DNA from: Streptomyces sp. PH10-H1
Lineage (GTDB): Bacteria > Actinomycetota > Actinomycetes > Streptomycetales > Streptomycetaceae
Direction of reading: 5' to 3'
DNA: 64,000 nt
Assembly (NCBI RefSeq): GCF_030063355.1
Contig: NZ_JASISZ010000015.1
Span: 44,272 to 108,271 of the forward strand
Shown: piece after piece, positions 23,565-32,720 of the stretch
Position numbering within the stretch: position 1 is the first letter of the stretch
Layout: every line of letters begins with the position of its first letter
The notes under the pieces: model-generated
The model's input: only the letters and a program-made list of their open reading frames with translations
What the model was told of the DNA's origin: nothing
The model's database searches: none
Program-made: the position numbers and the translations under genes

Positions 23565-25052
23565 TCAGTTGTGCCCCAGCCAGTTCGCGAGCTTGCCGCC
23601 CTTGCCGACCGCGCGCAGCCGCCGCTCCGCGGCGTCCCGTACCGGGTCGGTGGCGACGACCAGCAGCTCGTCGCCGCGCCGCAGCACCGTGTTCGGCAGC
23701 GGTACGAAGCTGGCCCCGTCGCGTACGACGAGGGTGACGGCCGCCCCGGCCGGCAGCCGCAGCTCGTTGACCTCCACGCCGTGCATACGGGACTCCGCCG
23801 GGATGGACACCGAGAGCAGATGGCCGCGCAGCCGTTCCAGCGGCGCCGACTCGATGCCCAGGTCGGCCGCCCCCTGCTGGTCGCCGAGCCGCAGCCGCCG
23901 GGCGAGCCACGGCAGGGTCGGTCCCTGCACCAGGGTGTAGACGATCACCAGGACGAAGACGATGTTGAAAATCCGGCGGCTGTCCGGCACGCCCGCGACC
24001 ATCGGGATCGTGGCCAGCACGATGGGCACGGCGCCGCGCAGTCCGGCCCAGGACATGAGCGCCTGCTCACGCCAGGGGATATGGAACGGCGCCAGGCTGG
24101 CGGTGACCGACAGCGGCCGGGCCACCGCGGTCAGGATCAGGCCGATGATCAGCGCGGGCACGATGTCGCCGCCGAGATCGTGCGGGGTGACGAGCAGGCC
24201 GAGCAGGACGAACAGGCCGATCTGCGCGATCCAGCCGAGCCCTTCGGCGAAGCCCCTGGTGGCCGGCCGGTGCGGCAGTTTCGCGTTCCCCAGTATCAGG
24301 GAGGCGATGTAGACGGCGAGGAAGCCGGAGCCGTGGGCCGTCGCGCCGGCGGCGTAGGCGAAGACCGCGATGGCCATCACCGCGATCGGGTAGAGGCCGG
24401 ACGCGGGCAGGGCGATGTGCCGCAGCGCGTAGGCGCCGAGCCAGCCGACCGCCAGGCCGATCGCAGCGCCGATCGCCAGCTCCATGACGATCTTCGCGAC
24501 GAGCAGGTACCAGTGCTCGACGGGTCCCGCCGTGGAGAAGGCGACGACGAGGATGACGACCGGTGCGTCGTTGAAGCCGGATTCGGCTTCGAGCACTCCG
24601 GAGATTCGTTTCGGCAGTGGAACGTTCCGCAGCACCGAGAAGACCGCCGCCGCGTCCGTGGACGACACCACCGCCCCGATGATCAGCGCCTGCCGCCAGT
24701 CCAGGCCCACCAGGTAGTGGGCCGCACCCGCCGTGATGACGACGCTCAGCATGAGGCCGATCGTCGAGAGCACTGCGGCGGCGGGCACCACCGGTTTGAT
24801 CTCCCGCCACTTCGTGCCGAGTCCGCCCTCGGCAAGGATCACCACAAGCGCGGCATATCCCAACACCTGGGTCAGCTGGACGTCGTCGAAGGTGAAGCCG
24901 AACGGGCCGTCCTGGCCGATCGCGACACCGATGCCCAGATAGATGAGCAGCGTCGGCAGCCCGCTGCGCGACGCGAGTCGCACCGCGACCACCGCGATGA
25001 GGAGTACGAGGGCGCCGATCAACAGGAGTTCATTGAGACGGTGGACAGTCAG
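23565..25052 (-). CDS. Cation/proton antiporter with TrkA-C domain (NhaP2/CvrA-like)
   Basis: 495 residues. About 12 helices of the CPA Na+/H+ exchanger fold; the ion-site motif is in VSSTDAAAVFSVLR and ESGFNDAPVVILV (paired acidic residues). A C-terminal RCK_C/TrkA-C domain (about 410-480, LRLPAGAAVTLVVRDGASFV) suggests nucleotide or K+ regulation. A TTG at 25022 gives a shorter protein without a ribosome site. A CTG at 25052 has GGAAGGA 7 nt upstream and adds TVHRLNELLL, which looks like the family N-terminus, so CTG initiation is preferred. Confidence 0.88.
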   Translation of the reverse strand: MTVHRLNELLLIGALVLLIAVVAVRLASRSGLPTLLIYLGIGVAIGQDGPFGFTFDDVQLTQVLGYAALVVILAEGGLGTKWREIKPVVPAAAVLSTIGLMLSVVITAGAAHYLVGLDWRQALIIGAVVSSTDAAAVFSVLRNVPLPKRISGVLEAESGFNDAPVVILVVAFSTAGPVEHWYLLVAKIVMELAIGAAIGLAVGWLGAYALRHIALPASGLYPIAVMAIAVFAYAAGATAHGSGFLAVYIASLILGNAKLPHRPATRGFAEGLGWIAQIGLFVLLGLLVTPHDLGGDIVPALIIGLILTAVARPLSVTASLAPFHIPWREQALMSWAGLRGAVPIVLATIPMVAGVPDSRRIFNIVFVLVIVYTLVQGPTLPWLARRLRLGDQQGAADLGIESAPLERLRGHLLSVSIPAESRMHGVEVNELRLPAGAAVTLVVRDGASFVPLPNTVLRRGDELLVVATDPVRDAAERRLRAVGKGGKLANWLGHN

Positions 25053-25226
25053 GGCGCGGTCCTTCCTCGAGGGCCTGGGAGAAGTTCATTGCCTTGCCTA
25101 ACATTTTACCGGTACTTGAACTTCCGCGGTCAACGATGACTCCGCGTAGGGGTGCCCCGAGCGCTGCGCCTATGGTTGCTCCAGCACCAAGAGCACCCGG
25201 TCCACCCTGCCCCTCGAAGGACAGAG

Positions 25227-27929
25227 ATGCCCGCCAAGAAGAAATCCCGCCGCCTTCGCCTCTTTGTGATCGCGTTCGTGGTCCTGCTGGTGGGGGGCAT
25301 CGGATACGGGTCGTACTGGAGCGTCAGCACCGTGCGCGCCTCGTTCCCCGAGACCACCGGTTCACTGAAACTCAAGGGGCTGGCCGCACCGGTCGATGTC
25401 GAGCGCGATGGCAAGGGCATCCCGCAGATCTACGCGAGCACTTCCGAGGACCTCTTCCGGGCCCAGGGCTTCGTCCAGGCGCAGGATCGGTTCTACGAGA
25501 TGGACGTACGCCGTCATCTCACCGCCGGCCGGCTCTCGGAGATGTTCGGCTCCGGCCAGGTCGAGACCGACGCCTTCCTGCGCACCCTCGGCTGGCGCGA
25601 TGTCGCGCAGCAGGAGTACGACACCAAGCTCGACCCGGCCACCAAGTCGTATCTGCAGGCGTACTCCGACGGTGTGAACGCGTACCTGAAGGACCACAGC
25701 GGCGCGGGTTTGTCCGTCGAGTACGCGGCCCTGTCGTTCTCCAACGACTACACGCCCGAGAAGTGGACCCCGGTCGATTCCGTCGCCTGGCTCAAGGCCA
25801 TGGCCTGGGACCTGCGCGGCAACATGAAGGACGAGATCGACCGCGCTCTGATGACCAGCCGCCTCAACAGTGCCCAGATCGAGCAGCTCTACCCGGGCTA
25901 TCCGTACCAGCGGCACCAGCCGATCGTCGACGGCGGCAAGGTCAACAGCGTCACCAAGCAGTTCGAGCCGGCCGACGCGGGCAACGCGCCCGTCGGCGCC
26001 AGTGCCCTGAACAGCCAGCTCTCCGGGCTCTCCAAAATCATCGACAAGATGCCCAACCTGCTCGGCCCTTCGGGCAACGGCATCGGCTCCAACTCCTGGG
26101 TCGTTTCCGGCACGTACACGACCACCGGCAAACCGATGCTGGCCAACGACCCGCACCTGGCCCCGCAAATGCCGTCCCTCTGGTACCAGATGGGCCTGCA
26201 CTGCCGCACCGTCAGCGCGGCCTGCCCGTTCGACGTGGCCGGCTACACGTTCTCCGGGATGCCCGGTGTCGTCATCGGCCACAACCAGAACATCGCCTGG
26301 GGCATGACCAACCTGGGCGCCGATGTGACCGACCTCTATCTGGAGAAGGTCACCGCGGGCAGCTATCTGTACGACGGCAAGCAGGTGGCGTTCACCACGC
26401 GCAAGGAGACCATCAAGGTCGCCGGCGGTGACGACCGCGAGATCGTCGTCCGCACCACCAACAACGGCCCGGTGATCTCCGACCGCAGTGACGAGCTGCT
26501 CCGGGTCGGCGAGCACGCACCCGTCCAGGACGCCGCCCCCGACCGCAGCGGCGGCTACGCGGTCGCGCTGAAGTGGACCGCGCTCAGGCCCGGCAAGAGC
26601 ATGGACGCGGTCTTCGAGATCAACAGGGCCCAGGACTTCAAGCAGTTCCAGGCCGCGGCCTCCGACTTCGCGGTCCCCTCGCAGAACCTGATCTACGCCG
26701 ACAAGCAGGGCAACATCGGCTACCAGGCCCCCGGCGAGGTCCCCATCCGCGGCAAGGGCGACGGCCGCTACCCGGCCCCCGGCTGGGACTCCCGCTACCA
26801 GTGGACCGGCTCCATCCCGTTCAAGTCCATGCCCTGGGAGTACAACCCCAAGCGCGGCTACATCGTCACCGCCAACCAGGCCGTGATCGACGAGAGCAAG
26901 TACGGCCCGATGCTGACCAAGGACTGGGGCTACGGCGCCCGCAGCCAGCGCATCAACGACCTCATCGCGTCCAAGATCAAGGACGGCGGCAAGGTCTCCA
27001 TGGACGATATGCAGACCATGCAGTCCGACAGCAGCAGCGAGATGGCCAAGCTGCTGGTGCCCTACCTGCTCAAGGTCGACGTCAAGGACCCCTACGTCCG
27101 CAACGCCCAGCAGCTGCTGGAGGGCTGGGACTTCAACCAGGACGCCGATTCCGCCGCCGCCGCCTATTTCAACGCCGTCTGGCGCAACACCCTCAAGCTC
27201 GCCTTCGGCAACAAGCTGCCCAAGGAACTGCGACCCGAGGACCAGTGCCTGCTCGTCCCGGCCGCCGACCAGTCGGGCCCGGTCGACAATCTCAACGGCA
27301 AGAGCGCGACGGTCCGCGAATGCGGCGAGCGCACCGCCGACCAGGCGCAGCCCGACGGCGGCGACCGCTGGTTCGAGGTGGTGCGCAAGATCCTTCCGGA
27401 CGAGACCAACGCCTGGTGGACGACGTCGCCGACCGCGTTCTTCGACAACACCTCGCCCCAGGCGGCGCACACCACCCGCGACCAGCTTCTCAAGCAGGCT
27501 ATGCAGGACGCGCGGTACGAGCTGACCGCCAAGCTCGGCAAGGACATCGACACCTGGAGCTGGGGCCGGCTGCACAAGCTGGAACTCCGGAACCAGACGC
27601 TGGGTACCGCCGGTCCCGGCGTGGTGAAGTGGCTGCTCAACCGGGGGCCGTGGCGGCTCGGCGGCGGCGAGGCGGCGGTCAACGCGACGGGCTGGAACGC
27701 GGCCGGCGGCTACGACGTCGTCTGGGTGCCGTCGATGCGCATGATCGTCAACCTCGACGACTTCGACAAGTCCCGCTGGATCAACCTCACGGGCGCGTCG
27801 GGGCACGCGTACAACGCGCACTACTCGGACCAGACCGCACTGTGGGCCAAGGGCGATCTGCTGCCCTGGGTCTTCTCCAGGTCCAAGGTGGACGAGGCAA
27901 CGGACGACAAGATGGCGCTGACGCCGTAG
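25227..27929 (+). CDS. Penicillin acylase family (S45) Ntn-hydrolase
   Basis: 900 residues. An N-terminal membrane/signal segment (LRLFVIAFVVLLVGGIGYG) is followed by the A-chain beginning APVDVERDGKGIPQIYA. The catalytic Ser appears at the autoprocessing site in GIGSNSWVVSG (about residue 291), and TYTTTGKPMLANDPHLAP follows as in all members. Expected to mature into two chains outside the membrane and cleave amides such as beta-lactam side chains, acyl-homoserine lactones or lipopeptides; the substrate is not deducible. ATG 25227 has GAAGGA upstream. It is convergent with the 5-FCL gene. Confidence 0.92.
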   Translation: MPAKKKSRRLRLFVIAFVVLLVGGIGYGSYWSVSTVRASFPETTGSLKLKGLAAPVDVERDGKGIPQIYASTSEDLFRAQGFVQAQDRFYEMDVRRHLTAGRLSEMFGSGQVETDAFLRTLGWRDVAQQEYDTKLDPATKSYLQAYSDGVNAYLKDHSGAGLSVEYAALSFSNDYTPEKWTPVDSVAWLKAMAWDLRGNMKDEIDRALMTSRLNSAQIEQLYPGYPYQRHQPIVDGGKVNSVTKQFEPADAGNAPVGASALNSQLSGLSKIIDKMPNLLGPSGNGIGSNSWVVSGTYTTTGKPMLANDPHLAPQMPSLWYQMGLHCRTVSAACPFDVAGYTFSGMPGVVIGHNQNIAWGMTNLGADVTDLYLEKVTAGSYLYDGKQVAFTTRKETIKVAGGDDREIVVRTTNNGPVISDRSDELLRVGEHAPVQDAAPDRSGGYAVALKWTALRPGKSMDAVFEINRAQDFKQFQAAASDFAVPSQNLIYADKQGNIGYQAPGEVPIRGKGDGRYPAPGWDSRYQWTGSIPFKSMPWEYNPKRGYIVTANQAVIDESKYGPMLTKDWGYGARSQRINDLIASKIKDGGKVSMDDMQTMQSDSSSEMAKLLVPYLLKVDVKDPYVRNAQQLLEGWDFNQDADSAAAAYFNAVWRNTLKLAFGNKLPKELRPEDQCLLVPAADQSGPVDNLNGKSATVRECGERTADQAQPDGGDRWFEVVRKILPDETNAWWTTSPTAFFDNTSPQAAHTTRDQLLKQAMQDARYELTAKLGKDIDTWSWGRLHKLELRNQTLGTAGPGVVKWLLNRGPWRLGGGEAAVNATGWNAAGGYDVVWVPSMRMIVNLDDFDKSRWINLTGASGHAYNAHYSDQTALWAKGDLLPWVFSRSKVDEATDDKMALTP

Positions 27930-27932
27930 CGC

Positions 27933-27949
27933 CGGCTACGTCGTAGCCG
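27933..27949. terminator. Small hairpin between convergent genes
   Basis: CGGCTAC-GTC-GTAGCCG, a 7-bp stem, lies 3 nt after the acylase stop and before the end of the 5-FCL gene, with flanking GTAGCGCC repeats. Confidence 0.4.
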
Positions 27950-27968
27950 CCTGTAGCGCCGGTGCGGC

Positions 27969-28562
27969 TCACGTGGTGAAGCGGTGGATCCCCTCGGGGG
28001 TCACCGCGAGGTGCACGGGGTGGTCGTGCGGCTCCTTCGGGACCCGCGCGACCACCTCGTTCGCGTACAGCAGCACCATGAGCGACGGATCGCCGCCCGC
28101 CCGCTGGAGGCGCGCCAGCACCCGGTCGTACGAGCCTCCGCCGCGTCCCAGCCGCAGCCCGCGCGCGTCGACCGCCAGCCCGGGCAGCAGCACCACCCGC
28201 GCCTGGACCACCGCGTCGGCCCCCAGCCGCGCACCGGTCGGCTCGAACAGCCTCCGGTCCGTGCGCTCCAGCGCCTCCGGGCCCTCGTACTCCGCCCAGT
28301 CGAGGTCGTTATCAGCCATCAGTACGGGCAGCAGCACACGGGTTCCCGCCGTCCGCAGCGCCTCGATCAGCTCGCGGGTACCGGGCTCGCCGCCCATCGA
28401 CACATAGGCCGCGACCGTGCCCGCCGCCCGGACCTCCGGCAGGTCAGCGACCTGGCGGGCCAGTGCGCGGGCCGCCGCCTCGCGGTCCTGCGCGGTCCGT
28501 CCGCGCCTGGTCCGCAACAACTCGGCGCGCAGCTCGGCCTTGGTACCCTGGTCGTCGCTCAT
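27969..28562 (-). CDS. 5-formyltetrahydrofolate cyclo-ligase
   Basis: 197 residues. It converts 5-formyl-THF to 5,10-methenyl-THF with ATP. Visible: KAELRAELLRTRRGRT (N-terminal Lys/Arg-rich folate/ATP segment), MGGEPGTRELIE, and the family core LRLGRGGGSYDRVLARL (about 135-152). ATG 28562 is used; a GTG at 28571 cannot be excluded. It is divergent from galU, as in mycobacteria (Rv0992c/Rv0993). Confidence 0.92.
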   Translation of the reverse strand: MSDDQGTKAELRAELLRTRRGRTAQDREAAARALARQVADLPEVRAAGTVAAYVSMGGEPGTRELIEALRTAGTRVLLPVLMADNDLDWAEYEGPEALERTDRRLFEPTGARLGADAVVQARVVLLPGLAVDARGLRLGRGGGSYDRVLARLQRAGGDPSLMVLLYANEVVARVPKEPHDHPVHLAVTPEGIHRFTT

Positions 28563-28643
28563 TCCACGCACTACCGCCGCCTATCAGTCGTTATCAACCG
28601 GAACTTCATCTTCACCTCATGCGTAGCGGTTATGGTGCGGGGC

Positions 28644-29552
28644 ATGACTGAAGCACGCACTCGGATCACGAAGGCTGTCATTCCGGCGGCGGGTCTCGGC
28701 ACCCGTTTTCTGCCGGCGACGAAGGCCACTCCCAAGGAGATGCTGCCAGTCGTCGACAAGCCGGCGATCCAGTACGTGGTCGAGGAGGCGCGGGCGGCGA
28801 ACCTCTCCGACGTCCTGATGATCACCGGCCGGAACAAGCGTGCCCTCGAAGACCACTTCGACCGCAACTACGAGCTCGAAGAGGCCCTCACCCGCAAGGG
28901 CGACGAATCACGGCTGGCCCGCGTCCGGGAGTCCAGCGACCTGGCCACCATGCACTACGTACGCCAGGGCGACCCCAAGGGACTCGGCCACGCGGTGCTG
29001 TGCGCCGAACCCCATGTGGGCGACCAGTCCTTCGCCGTCCTGCTGGGCGACGACCTCATCGACCCGCGTGACCCGCTGCTCTCCCGCATGATCGACATCC
29101 AGGAGCAGTTCGGCGGCAGCGTCATCGCCCTCATGGAGGTCGACCCCGCCCAGATCCACCTCTACGGCTGTGCGGCGATCGTGCCGACCGCCGAGGCGGA
29201 TGTCGTGCGCGTCACCGATCTGGTGGAGAAGCCCGCCGCCGGCGAGGCCCCGTCCTCGTACGCGATCATCGGCCGGTACGTCCTGGACCCGGCGGTCTTC
29301 GACGCCATCAAGAAGACCCCGCCCGGCCGCGGCGGGGAGATCCAGCTCACCGATGCCCTGCGGGAGATGTCCCACCGCGACGACGACGGCGGCCCGGTCC
29401 ACGGCGTCGTCTTCACCGGTCGCCGCTACGACACCGGCGACCGAGGCGACTATCTGCGTGCCATTGTCAGACTCGCGTGCGAACGTGAAGACCTGGGCCC
29501 GGACTTCCGGACCTGGCTGCGTTCGTACGTCACCGAGGAGATGCAAGATTGA
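28644..29552 (+). CDS. galU: UTP-glucose-1-phosphate uridylyltransferase
   Basis: 302 residues. Makes UDP-glucose from UTP and glucose-1-phosphate. The nucleotide-binding start PAAGLGTRFLPATKATPKEM carries the GxGTR and KxxPKEM motifs; DKPAIQYVVEEA, GDPKGLGHAVLCA and VEKPAAGEAPS follow as in GalU. ATG 28644 is used. It overlaps the next gene by TTGA, so galU and glp are translationally coupled. Confidence 0.94.
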   Translation: MTEARTRITKAVIPAAGLGTRFLPATKATPKEMLPVVDKPAIQYVVEEARAANLSDVLMITGRNKRALEDHFDRNYELEEALTRKGDESRLARVRESSDLATMHYVRQGDPKGLGHAVLCAEPHVGDQSFAVLLGDDLIDPRDPLLSRMIDIQEQFGGSVIALMEVDPAQIHLYGCAAIVPTAEADVVRVTDLVEKPAAGEAPSSYAIIGRYVLDPAVFDAIKKTPPGRGGEIQLTDALREMSHRDDDGGPVHGVVFTGRRYDTGDRGDYLRAIVRLACEREDLGPDFRTWLRSYVTEEMQD

Positions 29553-30841
29553 GCACCGTGGCTGACCGTGTCTGGTCCGTCTCCGAGCACCTCGACAACA
29601 TCCTGGGGCAGCTGTCCCCGCTGGAGTCGATCGAGCTGCAACTCCTCGATGCCCAGGGTTGCGTCCTCGTCGAGGACGTCACCGTACCCGTGGCGCTCCC
29701 GCCCTTCGACAACAGCTCGATGGACGGGTACGCGGTGCGCACCGCGGACACGGACGGCGCCACCGACGCCCACCCGGCCGTCCTCACGGTGATCGGTGAT
29801 GTCGCGGCGGGCAGCGACAATCTGCCCACCGTCGGACCGGGCCAGGCTGCCCGCATCATGACTGGCGCCCCGCTGCCGCCCGGCGCGGAGGCCGTCGTCC
29901 CCGTCGAGTGGACCGACGCGGGCACCGGCGGCGGACCGGCCACCACCATGCGGTCGCACAGCTCCGACCCGGCCGGCGCGAGCGGCGAGGTCCGCATCCA
30001 CCGTCCCGTCGAGCCGCGCCAGTACGTACGTGCCCGCGGCAGCGATGTCGCCGCGGGGGAGCTGGCGCTCGCCGCCGGCACCATCCTCGGCCCGCCGCAG
30101 ATCGGGCTGCTCGCCGCCATCGGCCGCGGGAGCGTCCGGGTCCGGCCGCGTCCCCGCGTCGTGGTGATGTCGACCGGCAGCGAACTCGTCCAGCCCGGCG
30201 AGGAGCTCAGCCCCGGCCGGATCCATGACTCCAACAGCTTCGCGCTGACCGCCGCCGCCCGCGCCGCGGGGGCCATCGCGTACCGGGTGGGGGCCGTCGC
30301 CGACGATGTCGAGACACTGCGTGCCACCATCGAGGACCAGCTGATCCGGGCCGACATCATCGTCACCAGCGGCGGAGTCAGCGTCGGCGCGTACGACGTC
30401 GTCAAGGAAGCCCTCGCCTTGATCGAGGACGACGAGAGCCGCGTCGACTTCCGCAAGCTCGCCATGCAGCCCGGCAAGCCCCAGGGCTTCGGCCGCATCG
30501 GTCCCGACCGCATCCCGCTGCTGGCCCTGCCGGGCAACCCGGTCAGCGCGTATGTCTCCTTCGAGCTGTTCGTACGCCCGGCGATCCGCACCCTCATGGG
30601 CGCGGGCGCCGTCCACCGCGAGATCGTCCGCGCGGTGTGCGACACGGCGATCGAGTCGTCCCCCGAGGGCAAGCGCCAGTTCCTCCGCGGCAAGTACGCG
30701 AACGGCACGGTGACGCCCGTCGGCGGTTCCGGATCGCACCTGGTCAAGGCCCTCGCCCACGCAAACGCGCTGATCGTGGTCCCGGAAGAGACCACCTCGG
30801 TGGACAAGGGTGCGGAGGTCGACGTGGTCCTCCTCGACTAG
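29549..30841 (+). CDS. glp: MoeA/gephyrin-like molybdotransferase, Glp candidate
   Basis: 430 residues. MoeA fold: the N-terminal domain has PPFDNSSMDGYAVR (substrate loop) and GDVAAGSDN; the central domain has MTGAPLPPGAEAVVPVE; the MoCF domain has IIVTSGGVSVGAYDVVKEAL and LPGNPVSAYVSFELFV. Classical role: insertion of Mo into adenylated molybdopterin. In Corynebacterium the orthologue at this locus (Glp) instead acts in cell division with the membrane protein GlpR and FtsZ. glpR lies 1.9 kb downstream, so this may be Glp rather than a pure Moco enzyme. TTG 29549 is used, with GAGGAGAT upstream. Confidence 0.88.
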   Translation: MSTVADRVWSVSEHLDNILGQLSPLESIELQLLDAQGCVLVEDVTVPVALPPFDNSSMDGYAVRTADTDGATDAHPAVLTVIGDVAAGSDNLPTVGPGQAARIMTGAPLPPGAEAVVPVEWTDAGTGGGPATTMRSHSSDPAGASGEVRIHRPVEPRQYVRARGSDVAAGELALAAGTILGPPQIGLLAAIGRGSVRVRPRPRVVVMSTGSELVQPGEELSPGRIHDSNSFALTAAARAAGAIAYRVGAVADDVETLRATIEDQLIRADIIVTSGGVSVGAYDVVKEALALIEDDESRVDFRKLAMQPGKPQGFGRIGPDRIPLLALPGNPVSAYVSFELFVRPAIRTLMGAGAVHREIVRAVCDTAIESSPEGKRQFLRGKYANGTVTPVGGSGSHLVKALAHANALIVVPEETTSVDKGAEVDVVLLD

Positions 30842-31003
30842 GGCCTGCGCCGGATCCCCGTCCGGATCCCACCCGCCGCTCACCCGGTCGCCCACCGGTC
30901 GCCCACCGAGCACCCACCGGCGCCTGTCCGGGAAGGCCCTGAGAGCCCCTTTCCGTCTCCCTCCCGGTACGGTGGCTGCCCAGAGGACCGGACCGGGAGA
31001 ACG

Positions 31004-31486
31004 ATGAGCAGCGCGCAAGAGCACCTGACCCACATCGACGAGGCCGGTGCGGCCCGGATGGTCGACGTCTCCGGCAAGGACGTCACCGCCCGCACCGCCC
31101 GGGCCACCGGCCGGGTGCTCGTCGCCCCGCGCGTCATCGAGCTGCTGCGGGGCGAGGGCGTTCCCAAGGGGGACGCCCTCGCCACTGCGCGCATCGCGGG
31201 CATCATGGGCGCCAAGCGGACCCCCGACCTGATTCCGCTCTGCCACCCGCTCGCGCTGTCCGGGGTGACGCTCGACCTCGCCGTCACCGATGAGGCCGTC
31301 GAGATCTCCGCGACCGTGCGGACCACCGACCGCACCGGGGTCGAGATGGAGGCGCTGACCGCCGTCACCGTCGCGGCCCTCACCGTCATCGACATGGTCA
31401 AGGCCGTCGACAAGGCCGCCGTCATCACCGACGTCCGGGTCGAGACGAAGACCGGCGGCAAGTCCGGCGACTGGCAGCGGCCGTGA
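31004..31486 (+). CDS. moaC: Cyclic pyranopterin monophosphate synthase
   Basis: 160 residues. Second step of molybdopterin synthesis (with MoaA): forms cPMP. Family motifs: [35 protein letters not shown] (catalytic region) and [20 protein letters not shown], ending [17 protein letters not shown] 31004 has GGGAGA upstream. It overlaps the next gene by GTGA. Confidence 0.95.
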   Translation: MSSAQEHLTHIDEAGAARMVDVSGKDVTARTARATGRVLVAPRVIELLRGEGVPKGDALATARIAGIMGAKRTPDLIPLCHPLALSGVTLDLAVTDEAVEISATVRTTDRTGVEMEALTAVTVAALTVIDMVKAVDKAAVITDVRVETKTGGKSGDWQRP

Positions 31487-31989
31487 GAGCGCTGGCGGTC
31501 ACCGCCTCGAACCGCGCCGCCGCGGGCGTCTACGAGGACCGGGGCGGGCCCCTGATCGTGGCGGCGCTGCGGGCGCTCGGCTTCGAGACCGACGGGCCGC
31601 GGGTCGTGCCCGACGGGGAACCCGTCCGGCAGGCCCTGCGCGAGGCCGTGGCGGCCTCCTACGACGTCGTCGTGACCACCGGCGGCACCGGCATCTCGCC
31701 CACCGACCGCACCCCGGAGGTCACCCGCGAGGTGCTGGACTACGAGATCCCCGGCATCGCTGAGGCGATCCGTGCCGCCGGGCGCGAGAAGGTCCCCACC
31801 GCGGTGCTCTCGCGTGGCATCGCGGGCGTGGCGGGTACCACTCTGGTGGTGAACCTTCCGGGCTCGACCGGTGGCGTCAAGGACGGCCTGGAGGTGCTCG
31901 CCCCGCTCCTCGTTCACGCCGTCGACCAGATCCGCGGCGGCGACCACCCGCAATCCGCACCCCCCAGCCAGAAAAGAGGGGCGAGCTGA
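31483..31989 (+). CDS. mog: Molybdopterin adenylyltransferase (MogA/MoaB family)
   Basis: 168 residues. MoCF-domain protein that adenylates molybdopterin before Mo insertion. Motifs: [36 protein letters not shown] (nucleotide loop, about 63-79) and [22 protein letters not shown] 31483 overlaps the moaC stop. MoaB-type and Mog-type cannot be separated from sequence alone here. Confidence 0.9.
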   Translation: MRALAVTASNRAAAGVYEDRGGPLIVAALRALGFETDGPRVVPDGEPVRQALREAVAASYDVVVTTGGTGISPTDRTPEVTREVLDYEIPGIAEAIRAAGREKVPTAVLSRGIAGVAGTTLVVNLPGSTGGVKDGLEVLAPLLVHAVDQIRGGDHPQSAPPSQKRGAS

Positions 31990-32603
31990 ACGCGTCCTGG
32001 CCGGCCGAGCTGGTGGACGGTGACATCACCCTCCGCCCGATCAGAATGCGCGACCAGCGCGCCTGGCGTGAGGTCAACCGCCGCAACCGCGACTGGCTGC
32101 GCCCGTGGGAGGCCACCGTGCCGCCCGCCCCGCCCGGCCATTTCGCCCAGCGCCCCACGTACCGTCAGATGGTGCGCCACCTGCGCTCGGAGGCGAACGC
32201 GGGCCGCATGCTGCCCTTCGTCATCGACTACCGGGGGAGCCTGGTCGGGCAGCTCACCGTCGCCGGCATCACCTGGGGATCGATGTGCTCCGCACATGTC
32301 GGCTACTGGGTCGACGAATCGGTCGCCGGGCGCGGTGTCATGCCAACCTCCGTCGCGCTCGCCGTCGACCACTGCTTCCGTCATGTCGGGCTGCACCGTG
32401 TCGAGGTGTGCATCCGGCCGGAGAACATCCCCAGTCGGCGCGTCGTGGAGAAACTCGGATTTCGCGAGGAGGGTCTGCGCCCGCGCTATCTCCACATCGA
32501 CGGTGCGTGGCGTGACCACTTGGTGTTCGCGTTGACCGCGGAGGAAGTGCCGGAGGGGCTGCTCAACCGGTGGCAGGCCAGGCCGGGAACACCACAGAAA
32601 TAA
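31986..32603 (+). CDS. rimJ: RimJ/RimL-type GNAT N-acetyltransferase
   Basis: 205 residues. GNAT motif A is in AHVGYWVDESVAGRGVMPTSV (acetyl-CoA loop); motif B is RVEVCIRPENIPSRRVVEKLGF. It is the RimJ-like gene between moeA and glpR in many actinomycetes. CTG 31986 overlaps the mog stop as CTGA, has GAGGGGC just upstream and adds [12 protein letters not shown] at 32013 is the conservative alternative but has no ribosome site. Confidence 0.85.
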   Translation: MNASWPAELVDGDITLRPIRMRDQRAWREVNRRNRDWLRPWEATVPPAPPGHFAQRPTYRQMVRHLRSEANAGRMLPFVIDYRGSLVGQLTVAGITWGSMCSAHVGYWVDESVAGRGVMPTSVALAVDHCFRHVGLHRVEVCIRPENIPSRRVVEKLGFREEGLRPRYLHIDGAWRDHLVFALTAEEVPEGLLNRWQARPGTPQK

Positions 32604-32720
32604 AATATACGTTCGAAAATGAACCCAATCACAAAAAAATCTCGGCATATCAGCCAGATCGTGCGACACACCGTGCCGAATTGCGTATGGCGTGTCTCTG
32701 TGGCGCCTACCGTGTAATCC
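32604..32720 (+). promoter_or_regulatory. AT-rich leader of glpR; possible leaderless start
   Basis: This 117-bp gap begins with an unusually AT-rich stretch (32600-32645). TACCGT (32708-32713) ends 7 nt before the GTG start, the place of a -10 box for a leaderless mRNA. No ribosome site is visible before the GTG, which agrees. Confidence 0.4.
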
